The notes beneath the pieces are model-generated. The model worked only from the letters and a program-made list of their open reading frames with translations, was not told the DNA's origin and made no database searches. A program made the position numbers and the translations under genes. A DNA stretch of 64,000 nt from Aphrocallistes beatrix (Eukaryota; Porifera; Hexactinellida; Sceptrulophora; Aphrocallistidae), in assembly GCA_963281255.1 (NCBI GenBank), contig OY725489.1:2356001-2420000 (forward strand), in the 5' to 3' direction. Every line of letters begins with the position of its first letter. Positions within the stretch are counted from its first letter, which is position 1. This document shows positions 32,783 through 44,023 of this stretch, piece by piece.

Positions 32783-34057
32783 CAGGGTGTAACAAAATTG
32801 ATGCCCTATCAAATTAGTTATTATAATATTCGATTGGATAGGCGTAATTCATTAATCACTTTCCAATATATCCACCATTAAGTTTAACACAAGTTTAAAC
32901 TCTCTCAGGCATACTGCCAACAAGGTTATCTAAAATATTAGGGGTTATCTGCGACCATGCCAATTTCAGCTGTTTTTCGAGCACATTTAGATTGGTTGCT
33001 TCCTCCATACCATCGACGGTGCTCTGCACAATAGCCCACAAATTTTCGATGGGATTCAAGTCTGGTGAGTTTCCGGGCCAGGTACCTTTAGCCCAGAATG
33101 CATTTAGATGTTGTGTGCACCAATCTTGCGTCCTTGTAGCATTGTGAGCAGGAGCCCCATCTTGTTGGAATATGTATTCGGACATGTTTGGCAGAAGTTT
33201 TCTTGTCAAAACTGACCCAGTTCTTCGCTTTCTTTTTAGAGAGGACAACAGCGATTGATTAAGAATGTCTTCAATAAAATAATCTGCAGTAACTGTGCGT
33301 CCCTGAGGAATAATATAGAGATCTGAGAACGCAGTGTGCGACATTAGCCCCCAGACGTGCAATTTGGATGGAAATTTCACTTTCTCGTGAGGAGTTATGG
33401 AATCTCTATCTCGTGTCCAAATCCGGTCATTCTGCCTATTTGGCGTATGAAAGAGTTCAAAAGGAGACTCGTCGGAAAAAAGCACACGTCGCCAATCTTC
33501 AACTGTCCATCTGAGTCGTTCCTTACAGAAAGTCAATCGATTTTCCTTTTGTTTCGGGGATAATCTGGACATAAGGGACCTCTTGTAGCTTTTAGCCCCA
33601 ATAGTCGTCTTTAGATAACGTTGGACAGTCATGTGAGATACTGCCGTACCATTTCACTTCAATCTTTTTGATAAATTCCGTGTAAATTGCTGTTTTTTAT
33701 TGAGTGACTTGGATATGATAATTTTGGCGACTTTTGAGAGGGATTTCTTCCGTCCGCGACCCAGTGCGTTCTCAAGCGCTATTCCCTTTGTATAGTTATT
33801 CCACCATCTGCGTATCGTACGAATATTTGCTCCGACTTCTTTAGAAACGCAACTCTGTGTCATTCCACCTTTGAGCATCCCTATTGCCATATTTCTTGTC
33901 TGAATCTTGTGTTCTTTGACCATAATTATTCGCGAAAATAACTATGTACCTAGTATAATATATCGCAAAAGAATAGACTTCCTTTTGAAGCGAATTAAAG
34001 CTGTGGTTGCATAGCATAGAGTATAATAGGATAGGGCTTCAATTTTGTTACACCCTG
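32783..34057 (-). mobile_element. Tc1-like element of DD37E type
   Basis: TA duplications at 32781-32782 and 34058-34059. The ends CAGGGTGTAACAAAATTGAT and TCAATTTTGTTACACCCTG are inverted. It is 1,275 bp, the size of an autonomous Tc1-like transposon, with one transposase gene on the minus strand. It is inserted in a B repeat. Confidence 0.95.
32895..33923 (-). pseudogene. DD37E Tc1-like transposase with a single in-frame stop
   Basis: One frame of 343 codons from ATG 33923 (MVKEHKIQTRNMAIGMLKGG) to the stop at 32895. It has an N-terminal helix-turn-helix (GGMTQSCVSKEVGANIRTIR) and a GRGRKK basic linker. The catalytic motifs are LFSDESPFELF (first Asp), YIFQQDGAPAHNA (second Asp) and SPDLNPIENLW (Glu). 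I count 37 residues between the second Asp and the Glu, so this is DD37E rather than the usual DD34E. The only lesion I see is a TGA at 33654-33656 after LSKRLK. All three catalytic residues survive. Copies elsewhere in the genome could be intact. Confidence 0.9.
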
Positions 34058-34362
34058 TATATTCACACCATTTGACGAATTTTGAAAAATATCCTAGAGA
34101 CTAGCTTCCAACGTGTGACATGGGGTTTTTAGGGGTGTAGATTTCGAATATTACATTTTCAGAACAATATGATAAATTATTTGATTACTTTTGTTACATA
34201 AGTTACATAAAGTAAGCAAATTACGAAAATAGGCTAGAGGCTAGCTTCCAACGGGTGACATGGGGTTTCAGGGGTGTAGATTTTGAATATCATATTTTCG
34301 AGTAAATTTGATAATTAATTTGTTTACTTTTGTTTACAATAGATATATAAATAAAATAAATC

Positions 34363-37254
34363 TCAAAAAGATGCTAGAAACTTGCTTTCAGTGGTTGACA
34401 TGTAGTTTTCAGGGGTGTAGATTTCGAATATTACATTTTCGGATCCAAACAAATGTATTCTCCAATTTGGGACTAAACAAATGGGTCCAATCATTCCTAA
34501 AGCTATTTTATCTCCATCCATCTTAGTGATTTTACTCCATTCTTCGAAACTAATGTTAAACGTCCCGTTGGTATCATGCACACATGTTCTAAGTTCAACT
34601 ACTTCCTCACGTGGTATTGGAACTATACAATTGCTATCATCATTACTTACCAGATCATCTGATGCTAAATCCAAAACTACGCTCTGGGAAGACTGATGTT
34701 TTGATGATTCCTCAGAAATTAGTAATTTATATTCCCAAACGGAATTATTGGGGATATTTTTCGATATTTCACTTACTTTACTAAGGTAAGTATCATAGCA
34801 TTCATATAATAATTCGGAATCTTCGCATAATATTTTGATAAATAATTGAAAATAAGTTGCAAAAGACTAAATATTAGATATGTGACTCCAAACACCCCAG
34901 TTAAGGATACCGCCCTCGAAAAACATCGCAAAACATTAAAAAAAATTGTGGAATTTTTTATTGTCAATTCCATCGGATTATTGAGTAGTCTACCATCTAA
35001 TCGTACTTGTTGGACGGTATTTATTTTGATATTCTAGAACTGGGCACCTAAAGCTCAGGCGTACTAAAAATCGGAAAGTTATTCGTGATTTTGCGGGGCA
35101 TTCATCAATTATTTTCTAACTTATCTGATATTTTTTCAATTATACGAACCTCAAAATGGTTTTGGCCCCTTTAAATGTTATAAAACAGATGAATTTAGAA
35201 AAAGAGGCACCTGAAATCCAATCAAAAATATCTTTATGAGGGACTTCATTTCTAAAATGCTCGGGAAATGGCCGTTGTGATATTAGCTATTGTGTATAGA
35301 AAAAAATTCTGAACATTTAAAAAAAAGGTTTGTTCAGATCGGACCATTAGTTCGTAAGTTATAGTATATTGTAGGTAAAGTTCGGACATCAAACCACTCT
35401 ATGGCCCCCAAAGTGCTCGATGTCAATGCTTAAAAACTATTAAAGATATATAATCTATAATAATCTTAAATGAAAGGATATATATGATAATATATAGGTT
35501 CCTCAAACATCTCTTTGTCAAAAAGTAAATATTTCTAGACTAATCATCGTTTTTGTTGTAATACAAATTCTATGGAGAACTTTGAATATATTAGAAAATG
35601 GTGAATCTTGTCATGAAATAAGTTCCCAAAAGTAGCTATTATACTCAAAAAACAATGCAATAGTCACTAGCAATGTATACAGAAACTTTGAAGCACCCAA
35701 CATGATTATTTTGGAAGTTCAAATCATTGATCTCCAAATTTTAGTCAAAGCCCCCCCATTTATGGTCCAAAAACAGATTCCGCCATATCTCGGGAAATAT
35801 ACACCAAAATTCTTAGCTCTCAATTCCTAATATACTTTTCAAGACGGTATATATCTGATTCTTAAATAATAAATGTACTACATGGAATGGAATGCTAAGT
35901 TTCAAATTTTTATCACGTGATGACGTAGCATTTTTCGAAAATCCTAACTTGAAAACTAAAAGTCGTAGACTCTCGCTCTAACTTCCTAATATACTTTTTG
36001 GTAGCTCTTTATTCATTCTAAACCGATGAATTATACATTGTACTGCTAGGAATATGATTTACATTCCCTAATTGGTTCAAAATATTCGGGGTTAGGGGCC
36101 TCAAGGTAATTTGTGAATTTTCAGTATAATTTTGCTATTTTCACCAAAATCTGTTGGAATACATCTAATTAATTAGTATACACGCGATTAAATGTCCATG
36201 GATGCTTTTATTTTTCGTTAATAGCTCATTTTACATCGTTCTTACAATCAAAACTTCAAATCCCTATATCTCGGGACATTAAAATTCCAAAATTGACCGT
36301 CTTTCAAAAATTTTAACTCAAAATTGCTTTGAGATAGAGGTTTGAAAATTTCAGGAGTTGTTCCATATCATTAGGCGATGAGCGTAGCACCACTCAATTT
36401 TTGATATTTTATAAATTTGTGATTTTATTGCTGATTTGCAAAGAAAATCGGACTTTTTTCGCCGTTTTTTGGCCCTTTTTATTCGGACACCGATAAAATT
36501 TACAATTTTTAAAATTTTAACTTTCTTTTGGTCCTATGAAGTGGCAAATATGATAGACTATCTATGAATAAATTTTCGAAGCATTTGATCCAAACATGTG
36601 CTTTAAAAAAATCACAGAGTGCAGGAGGGCTTACCATTAAGATGTGCTAGGGAAAAATGGAAAAAACCGACTTTGAGACGCTGTAATTCAAAAACTAGAA
36701 ATGTGAACCAAAAACTGTTTGGCATGTCTCAATATTTTTTAATTGCACTACCTGCCCACGCTTAACATCTTATATATCTCTATTCTTGATATATGCTGTA
36801 AGCCAAACCTATGGATTTTTCACGGGCGGTATCCTTAAAACCTTACACTCAACACTTTCTAAAATGATCCATACCTCTAACAAAGAACTATTATTTTTAA
36901 TCACTTAAAATCTCTTGAATCTGTAAGCATAAAATCGACAAAAGAGTTCTACTCTTTTAAGATTTCCCAGTTAACTGAAATAAATCCATCTTTTGTTTGG
37001 GGAAGATTAGCATGGAAACATTTTAGAGCGTCGAGCCACACAACACAATCACAATTGCTATAATTCCAGAAGTAATTATCAGGAATCTCATATTCAGACG
37101 GCGTAGCCCTGGATAGATGTTCCCCATACAAGTCTAAGTCTTCACAACCTGAAACTATTACACTTAAAAGGTTTTCATCCGACAATTCTCTCTTCATATT
37201 ATTAATACTACAACTAATTTCATTAGGGGTCCTACTACCAATTCTACCAATCAA
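34363..37254 (-). pseudogene. T-family transposase relic, copy T3 (split by TTAA element)
   Basis: The N-terminal part, 37254-36949, encodes MIGRIGSRTPNEISCSINNM and NYSNCDCVVWLDALKCFH. After the TTAA element the frame from about 34866 reads FIKILCEDSELLYECYDTYL, NNSVWEYKLLISEESSK, LDLASDDLVSNDDSNC and FNISFEEWSKITKMDGDKI. The last matches T1 FFFSLDEWGSITQSEGDS. It then runs into B-repeat sequence at about 34445, so the catalytic part is gone. The relic supplies N-terminal sequence that T1 and T2 lack. Confidence 0.6.
34905..36834 (-). mobile_element. TTAA-flanked non-autonomous element, copy 2
   Basis: TTAA at 34901-34904 and 36835-36838. The ends GGATACCGCCCTCGAAAAA and GGGCGGTATCC match copy 1. 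The internal sequence is the reverse complement of copy 1; for example the CGGACACCGATAAAATTTAC word at 36484 pairs with 24199-24218. It is inserted in T3. Confidence 0.88.
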
Positions 37255-37768
37255 ACTATTACTACTATTACAATTCCTAGGTAACCTAGGTAACCAAGGT
37301 AACCTACACTATCTAAATCTATCAAATTTCTTACCTTACTTTTCAATAGTGGAATAGCCTTTTCGTCCAGATCACACAATTTACCTGAGACATCAACTGT
37401 TGGCTCCACTTGATGCATGCGATTGATCATCTTTTAGATTTCATATCAGTATATCGACAACATTTTTTATCAAAATTTTATTCCGTCATTTCGAATGTGA
37501 TATAGCTATATCATTTGAAAATGAAAATTGTTCGATCTCGGTTTGAAATTTATGTACATTAGCTGATCACTGCTCAAAATGTGAAGAAAACGTTTAATAT
37601 TTTATTTCATTTTCCTTAAAATTCACATTATTTTGTTGTATATACTGTAGAATGAGAATTTTAACAAAAATTTGAGACGAATATTGTTGTCTCCTCCAGT
37701 CTTGAGTTTTAACCGTAGATGAACATTTTTAGTAAGGAATTAGAAAAGCAATCGACCGTTTCTTAAAT
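37255..37768. other. No gene seen
   Basis: A short array of GGTAACCTA/GGTAACCAA words lies at 37275-37310. The rest is AT-rich spacer. Confidence 0.5.
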
Positions 37769-37849
37769 ATTCCCAGGCACCCGCAGAGCTACTCTGCGGA
37801 CACACAGTGTTCGCAAACCGCGCAGCACAAGCAAGCGAAGCGCGCTTGT
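37769..37849 (+). repeat. Hairpin tail of an A/B-family repeat
   Basis: TTCCCAGGCACCCGCAGAGC, then ACTCTGCGGACACACAGTG and GCAAGCGAAGCGCGCTTGT. Only the tail is present. With the opposite-facing tail at 42622 it brackets Mutator-like copy 2. Confidence 0.75.
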
Positions 37850-37869
37850 CTTACTTAAATTGCTAAAAT

Positions 37870-38470
37870 ATATTTGTTTCAGAGTCAAATCCCTTCTATC
37901 CACATCAGAAAATATAGGACTTGTATCTTAAAAATAAAAATCGCCAACTTTCCAATGTAAACTGCATTAACCACATTTAGATGGGAGAGGTAGTTGCATC
38001 ATGATTTTAGCCTCAAAACAAGCAAACGGTGTTTGCATAGTATGCGGATAGCAAGGATATTGAATAACTCAATGATTAGTGCATAATTGGTTTCATTTCA
38101 CTTTAACGCTCCCGTATACTACTATTATTTGTATATAAATAATTTTTTTTCAAATTTTCAGTTCATTTTCTTTTTGCAGTAAGATTAGAAAAGGAGTCCT
38201 TAAGGATTTACAAGGGGTTTGGAGTTAAATCTTCATTATATTTATACTAATAATGAATGAAAAGATCATTCAGATACAGAAGCGGGAAATATAATCTAAG
38301 TCATTTATCCATGGTCCAATGACGAATGATGATAAAGTAAAATACTTTCCAAGCCAATTGTTCTTATCCATGGTCCAAAATGCTTCTCATGTGAGAGATC
38401 AATATTATTTTCTAACCATTGCATTTGATTGTAGATTATTTGGCTTTGAGACGGCAATGATATATGTAGA
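37870..38470. other. 3' flank of the Mutator-like transposase, no gene seen
   Basis: Downstream of the transposase stop at 38479 the sequence is AT-rich with no paired terminal repeat that I can identify. The 121-codon plus-strand frame starting at 38319 runs opposite to the transposase and is a shadow. Confidence 0.45.
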
Positions 38471-38478
38471 TCATTTAT

Positions 38479-40109
38479 TTATACCTCTGATATCTGCATT
38501 TTGGATGAATCGGAGTGTGGGCAACGATCGTGCTCCTCGAACAAATGATTCATCAGTGTGTAAAGGGCGTTTTGAATGTCTAGTGGTGTTCTGCCTCTGT
38601 TCTTGCCAAAAACAAGAGCGTATAGATGAGCAATTCTCTCGACTTTTGATGCGGGTATTGGCTTGGAGGGCATTGTTTTCGTAGTTGTCTTCTTTTTGAG
38701 GTGTTTCTTTAATCGTTTTTGCGTGTGCCCAAGACATTCCTCTTTCCGGATAACTTCCATTCCTTCGTAAGGATTATTCTGTTCCAACCTTTTGAAAGAG
38801 CTTGAGTCCCCATCTCCCACATATGTAGTATAGGCTAGAGAATGCTTGTCAACTGATCTACCCCAGATTTCTATTGCAGCAGAAGATTCCATCGCCTGAC
38901 TTGTTCCAGAGAAGTTAGCTGGGTATTCGCTCGAATGTTTCTCCCAGTATTCGCTGTGTTCCTCTGGGTTTTCTTTCTTACGTTCTTCCGTCCATCTGAT
39001 ACATTTGTTACACACGCGTTCGTAAAGGACGTAGTCAAGGACTTTCCCCGTTTTGACTTCAATAGCCCCGGCGAATCCTTGATTACTAAAATGACCGCGC
39101 CTGTGCCAAGATCCGTCAAAGCTCACCGCGCATACCTTGCAACCAGGAATGTTAGATGACTCAGCTTTGGCTCTCACTTCTTTTGCTGTCATGGACATGG
39201 ATTGCTGGCATATTTTATCTGTAGAAAGGACCAATTGCGCGAGTAGAGACTTGGACATTCTATGCCAGGTATTTTGTATATCAAGAGATTGCAGGTTAGT
39301 AGAAAATCACTCCAGCTCATGGAAGTACAGTGTGCTGCTAGTAAAGCTCTAACGTTGACTTCCGACTTTTTCCGGCAAAGCATTTGAGGATCGTTCACGG
39401 CTTCATTAGGTTTCATTACAACCGGACAGGATGTGGGAAATTCAGCAAGCACAAGATGGCAGCGACTGCATTTCAACAAGAGATATGATTGTAACCCATC
39501 ACGAAAAGCATATTGATACAGATTCAATTTACCAGTGCAGTGTGCCTCAGTGCATCTCACTAGAGAAAATACCGTACTCAGTATATCGATATCAATTATT
39601 TGCGAGCCATGAGGAATGTAGAGATCACGAAATGATTGAGCTCCATCCTTCTGTACCATAATACTGAGACGTTTATTGGGCTGAGGAAACTTCACTTGCT
39701 GTAATAGTGTTTTAGATTTCGGAGTGCTAGTATGAAGGGGTAATCGCTTTGTGGTAGATGGTGTGAAAGTAGATTTTCTTTTGACTCCCTCACCCTTCCG
39801 AAACCTCCCAGTGTTGAGTTTATGTCCTCGCTGCTTTTTGGTATGAACTGGGGTAGCTGGTGCCGTGTTATCCGATTCTTCGGATGTCTGCGAAGAGAGG
39901 GCTACTTGAGAGAGAGTAGATCCGAGCTCGGTAGGCGTGGATGTAGCTGGTGTTAAATCAGTTGGGGTTGTTGGGACTTTGAATATGAAATCACCTTCAT
40001 TGTCAGACCCACTTGACTCCATGCTAGATTCAAAATCAGCCGGAATGCAAACCTTCGGGAGATCTGCGCTGCGAAATGTAGAAATAGTTTCTTGTTCTGA
40101 AGAAGACAT
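38479..40109 (-). pseudogene. Mutator-like transposase, one frameshift
   Basis: The start MSSSEQETISTFRSADLPKV at 40109 is followed by a Ser/Thr/Pro-rich acidic segment, a basic KKQRGHKLNTGRFRKGEG stretch, and a C-x4-C...C-x2-C region (CTEAHC; LKCSRCHLV). A frameshift near 39290 moves the protein into the frame holding AVSFDGSWHRRGH, a C-x2-C pair (VCNKC), YTTYVGDGDSSSFKRL, KEECLGHTQKRLKKHLK and GRTPLDIQNALY...HDRCPHS, ending at 38479. SFDGSW, VGDGDSSSF and ECLGH-QKR are hallmarks of the Mutator-like transposase domain common in invertebrate genomes. Apart from the frameshift it looks well preserved. A downstream PHD-like segment exists only in copy 1. Confidence 0.85.
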
Positions 40110-40524
40110 TTTTTGAATTAGTTATGACATTAATTATTTCCATACTTATATTGATTTGGTATAACAACGTTAAAATTAACTACAGTTGTAGTGCCCATAA
40201 TAGTTCCACCTCACAGGCTAATAATAGAACTAGTTTCTTGTATTGTGGTGACAGACTAAATATAGCTAGCCATGTACAGTACACATGCACATGTTGATAT
40301 TTTTAGAATTTTGCCAATTATGGATGGTGTTTGCATTTCTCAATTTCTTACTAACCTAAATTCCATTACACTTGGCTGTAACGTGCTTACATATCTACTG
40401 TGATGTGTGCATTGCTATTGTGACGTATTGTTGTCTGGGATGGAAAATGGAGCCTTGAATGGGGCACCTCCCAATAACGCGCACCCTTATGTGCTCTGTA
40501 AAGAAACTTTTTGCTCGCATAAAA

Positions 40525-40725
40525 CAGTGGTTCCCAACCCCTTTTACCTCGTGCACCTCCTGACACCTAAAAATTATTTTATGCACCCCAGGACCTATGC
40601 CAGGATCTAGGAGTAATGTGCATATAACTTCAAAAATAATTCTGTTAAAAATGCTCAATATTCAGTTCTAATCCTTGTCCCGTGCACCGCTAGGGGGTTC
40701 ATGCACCCCAGTTTGGGAACTGCTG
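40525..40725. mobile_element. hAT MITE with perfect duplication GCATAAAA
   Basis: GCATAAAA at 40517-40524 and 40726-40733. The ends are CAGTGGTTCCCAACCCC and GTTTGGGAACTGCTG. It is 201 bp with CTCGTGCACC and CATGCACCCC words. It lies in the 5' flank of the Mutator-like transposase. Confidence 0.93.
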
Positions 40726-41569
40726 GCATAAAATATGTTGAAAGTACTCTTAGAGTCCAAACACCATCAAGGATATTTATCTATCTATTTTTGTTGATTA
40801 TATTTGTAAACGCCTAAATTTGTAGCCAATTGTGGTCTAGTGACTTTTGATAATTGTTTGGGGAAATGAGCACGGTTGGACATGTTCAGCATGCTTTTTG
40901 TGGTGATTATGTTGACCAAAAGGGATGAATTTGAAATAGACGACATTTATTCTGAGAAAGTCTCTCGACCCTGTGCCTGTGGTTCAAAACAAATTATTGC
41001 AATCTTGCAATTTGGACGAAATACCCTATTCACAAATCATTGTCAAATTTAGACCGAGCGGAGTCGCAAGAAGGATCACTCGATAGGGTTCAAACAAGTT
41101 TTAAGAATGGAATGTTGTTACATTCCTATGCTGCTATGATGTTGCTAGAGGGCTAAGTTTGCCGAATAAAACGACTTGTATTCAAAGTCATTTGTCGCAT
41201 TTGTGGCTGCAAATATCTGATGGGTCTACTCTAGGTGTCCGAATAAACTGACCCCCGCTTATTAATTAATGTGTTTTTTCTAGCCCCCCTCCCCCGTTTA
41301 TTAAATCTCGTAGATTGACTTTGAAAGTTTTACCCAAAAATATTTTTTATCGCATGTAGTATTTCATCAATTATCTTCTATCTGCAATCAATAGAATATT
41401 TTATTTCTTATTCTAGATAATATGTTGAGTACTTTATTACTGTGTGATACATCAACTAATTTCAAATCAACCCTCCGTATAACCAACCACTCGAGTATAC
41501 TTACAAGCTCCTCTCAAAAATGTTATAGATTTAAAATGCGAATTCCATGGAAAATCCAGGGAAATTAGT

Positions 41570-41700
41570 GATGTCTTTTATACTCAGGTCTGTGCATGCC
41601 ACTAGCGCCAGGCCGGACTCCAGCACTCATTTTAGAACTGTGCTACAATATTACATAGGATCATAGATCCAATATAATAATATATGAAGCAGACAAATGG
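41570..41700. repeat. Palindromic module, second Mutator-like copy
   Basis: Equivalent to 3790-3910: ACTCAGGTCTGTGCATGCC, AGCACTCATTTTAGAACTGT and TAGGATCATAGATCCAA. It occupies the same place relative to the companion gene. Confidence 0.65.
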
Positions 41701-41830
41701 TATTATGTACGTCTAGTGATATTATTACTAATTTATCAACAAGTATTTTATTATAATAATAGTTATACTATGTACTAATAGTTGTAAAGTAATAGCAATG
41801 AATCACATGATTGTTGCATACATACAAAAT

Positions 41831-42328
41831 CTACTCCAAGTAAGTGAGTATCTCTAATAGTGGATAGTCCAGCATTATATCTGCTGGCAAATACTGTTGC
41901 TTGAATTTTTCTTCCCTTTGCTCGAATGTTATCTTCGGTGGATTCCACCGGAAAGCTTTACCATATTGTTTAACATGCTCTTTGTATGCAAGAAACTGGT
42001 CACATCCAAATTCTTACATGAATTGTTCATCAGTGTAGGACGCGAAGATGTCTAGCCAATAATCAGAATGATGGCGTCTACGACGGATATGGGTAGTCAA
42101 TGTATTTCGTTCTGTTCGGAATGTAAGCTGGAGCTGTTTACTCTCGCCTCCACTCCAGATGTGTTCGATGACGTCTCTTCACAAGTGAATATTCTTTTGG
42201 CCGGCTCTCTTCTCAATTATTATGTTCTGATTGCACTCCCCAATTCGTAACTTTCCTGGCACGAACTGGATACCATCACTAGGGAAGATGTTACATGCAC
42301 GTTGATATGTACTCATTTTCCCCAACAT
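41831..42328 (-). pseudogene. Companion protein of the Mutator-like unit, copy 2
   Basis: The same protein as 4049-5057 but uninterrupted: MLGKMSTYQRACNIFPSD, CNQNIIIEKRAGQKNIHL, HIWSGGESKQLQLTFRT, THIRRRRHHSDYWLDIF, QYGKAFRWNPPKITFEQR and LLEILTYLE. Compared with copy 1, the first ATG is TTG here, there is one extra codon, and stops follow NIHL and FM. The two copies are damaged in different places, so an intact ancestor of about 165 residues is well supported. I find no known domain. A conserved WNPP..TFEQR..K..QQYLP segment closes the protein. Confidence 0.65.
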
Positions 42329-42621
42329 TTTATTAGACAATTTCAGAATTATTTTGTAGAATGAATTTTATTATTTTACTTCTGGATGCGTAATTTGAGC
42401 AAATTTATTGTATTTATCTCTATTTAATCGCTATCCATTTGCAGTTGTAAGTGTCTGTGTATGAGTGTTGCTAAATTTAGACATTTTCTATAGATGTAAT
42501 ATATCTATTTTTAGACTAAACTAGCTTTTTTGTTATTAATTTCAGTGCGTATGATGCCTAAAACGTAGCAACCGGTTTGAATGTTTAGAACTTGATCGCT
42601 TGCATTTTAACTTACAGAAAC

Positions 42622-42788
42622 ACAAGCGCGCTTCGCTTGCTTGCGGACACTTTGTGTTCGCCAGACGCGCCATTTGGGACCCTGGGCTCACACTGTTTAA
42701 TTATAATAAGGTTGATAATCACTCTAATCATGTCTGTCTTACTGTTATAATCTACATCACTGGAAAAATCACCAAATTGTCAATTTTA
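42622..42788 (-). repeat. A-family repeat, partial
   Basis: ACAAGCGCGCTTCGCTTGCT, then GGACACTTTGTGTTCGCC and TCACCAAATTGTCAATTTTA. It is cut at about 42788, where the Tc1-like element sequence starts. Confidence 0.8.
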
Positions 42789-44023
42789 TTTGAAATCTGA
42801 GTCCCTAATTTATGGAACTTGACGGAAACCTCCCGGAAATCTAATTGTAATTGCTTAATTTGCGGAATACTCCATTCCAGATTATCTCAGTCAGGGCTGT
42901 ATCAACCCAGTTGGCATAAACAAGTCATTTTTCATGGAAATTCCTTGACCACAACTCATTCAACTCTTTCAAAAAATGAGTTGTCTACAGCCCACTCATT
43001 TTCGGAATGATGCATTTGTAGTTTTGTTTTTGGCGGTATGGCAGGAGCCCCATCCTGCATAAAAATGGCCTCGGACATCAAGCGACACATTTTCCGTTCT
43101 GTCATTGGGCTTGTAGTTTTCCTTCTCTTCAAGGTAGGAAGGCAGGACTTCTCCAAAATTTCTTTTATGTAGTATTCTGCATTTACAGATTGTTTGAGAG
43201 GAAGAAAATGGAGTTCCGAGAGCCCAGTGCCACTCATCATCCCCAGACCATGATTTTAGGCGGGAATTTAACTGTTTGAACAGGTTAAATGTTTCGCGCA
43301 ATCTGAGTCCAAACCAGCTGATCGTTCTGCCGATTTGTTGGATGGAAAAGTTCAAAAGTACTCTCATCACTAAAAAGAACCCTTTTCCAATCCTGTTCAT
43401 CCCGAAATTTATGACTAAGGCAGAATTGTAGCCTCTGTTCCTTCTGTTTTTCTGACTATTTTGGATGCGAAGGTCTTTTGTATGGCTTTGCTCCGATGGT
43501 ATTCCTCAAATAGCGATGTCTAGTGTCTTTACTAACTCTCTGTGAATTTTTCGAAACGATACAAGCAAGTTTTCGCGTCGACTGCTAACGTTTGCCTAGA
43601 TATTTTCTGATAATGATTTTATGAACGCGAGAAAGCCGTGTTGGACACCCAGTCCGAGGTTTGTCCGCCATGGATTTGCCTGATAGACTCTTCGTTTTCC
43701 AATTCCAAACAGTATTAACTGTAACTCCTAAGGTCTGAGCAATCTGTTTCTTGCAAATACCAGATTTTAACATACCGATTGCACGTAATCTCTGACCAAT
43801 TCTGGAATTTTGGACATCCATTATATAAACTATATATTGATGATGAAGTGAGGTCAAGAAAATCACAAGCTGCTAACAAATACAATTGATTTGTATTTCA
43901 TTCAAACATTATGACCGCTCAAGTTAAATATTATCAAAAAAGTGCGAGTTTAAATGCAAGCACTGATGTAAAAGGAATATTTTGATTAATTATAAAACCG
44001 GAAAAAACTTTTGAGACACCCTG
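42789..44023 (-). mobile_element. Tc1-like element, second copy (left end lost)
   Basis: The right end AACTTTTGAGACACCCTG is followed by TA at 44024. The matching left end is absent; element sequence meets A-repeat sequence near 42788. The transposase relic is on the minus strand. Confidence 0.8.
42795..43821 (-). pseudogene. Tc1-like transposase relic related to the DD37E element
   Basis: From ATG 43821: MDVQNSRIGQRLRAIGMLKS, helix-turn-helix KKQIAQTLGVTVNTVWNWK, KPRTGCPTRLSRVHKIIIR. Further fragments in shifted frames: VLFSDESTFELFHPTNRQND (first Asp), LPLKQSVNAEYYIKEILEKS, AIFMQDGAPA (second Asp) and a decayed YSPD near 42880. It resembles the 32895 element in DESxFELFHxxNRQND and in the MSExIFxQDGAPA block. 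Multiple frameshifts and stops make it dead. Confidence 0.8.

Larger units (their letters stand above)
32461..34442 (+). repeat. B-family repeat, copy 2, split by a Tc1-like element
   Basis: TTGTCCGAATTGATTGAGGA at 32461 matches the B head at 16546. It continues to 32782, then resumes at 34060 with the tandem module (three units to about 34440). The hairpin tail is missing: it ends at TTTTCGGATCC, where T3 begins. Confidence 0.8.
37850..42621 (-). mobile_element. Mutator-like unit, copy 2
   Basis: Minus-strand order from the right: companion protein (42328-41831), a non-coding interval with the shared palindromic module (41570-41700), and the transposase (40109-38479). The unit is bracketed by inward-facing hairpin tails of the A/B family (37769-37849 and 42622-42788). 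I cannot tell whether those tails are its ends or neighbours. A hAT MITE at 40525-40725 is absent from copy 1. The 3' boundary is not defined. Confidence 0.6.

Noticed and set aside
38319..38684. 121-codon plus-strand frame
   Set aside because: Its right half lies antisense to the Mutator-like transposase and it has no domain.
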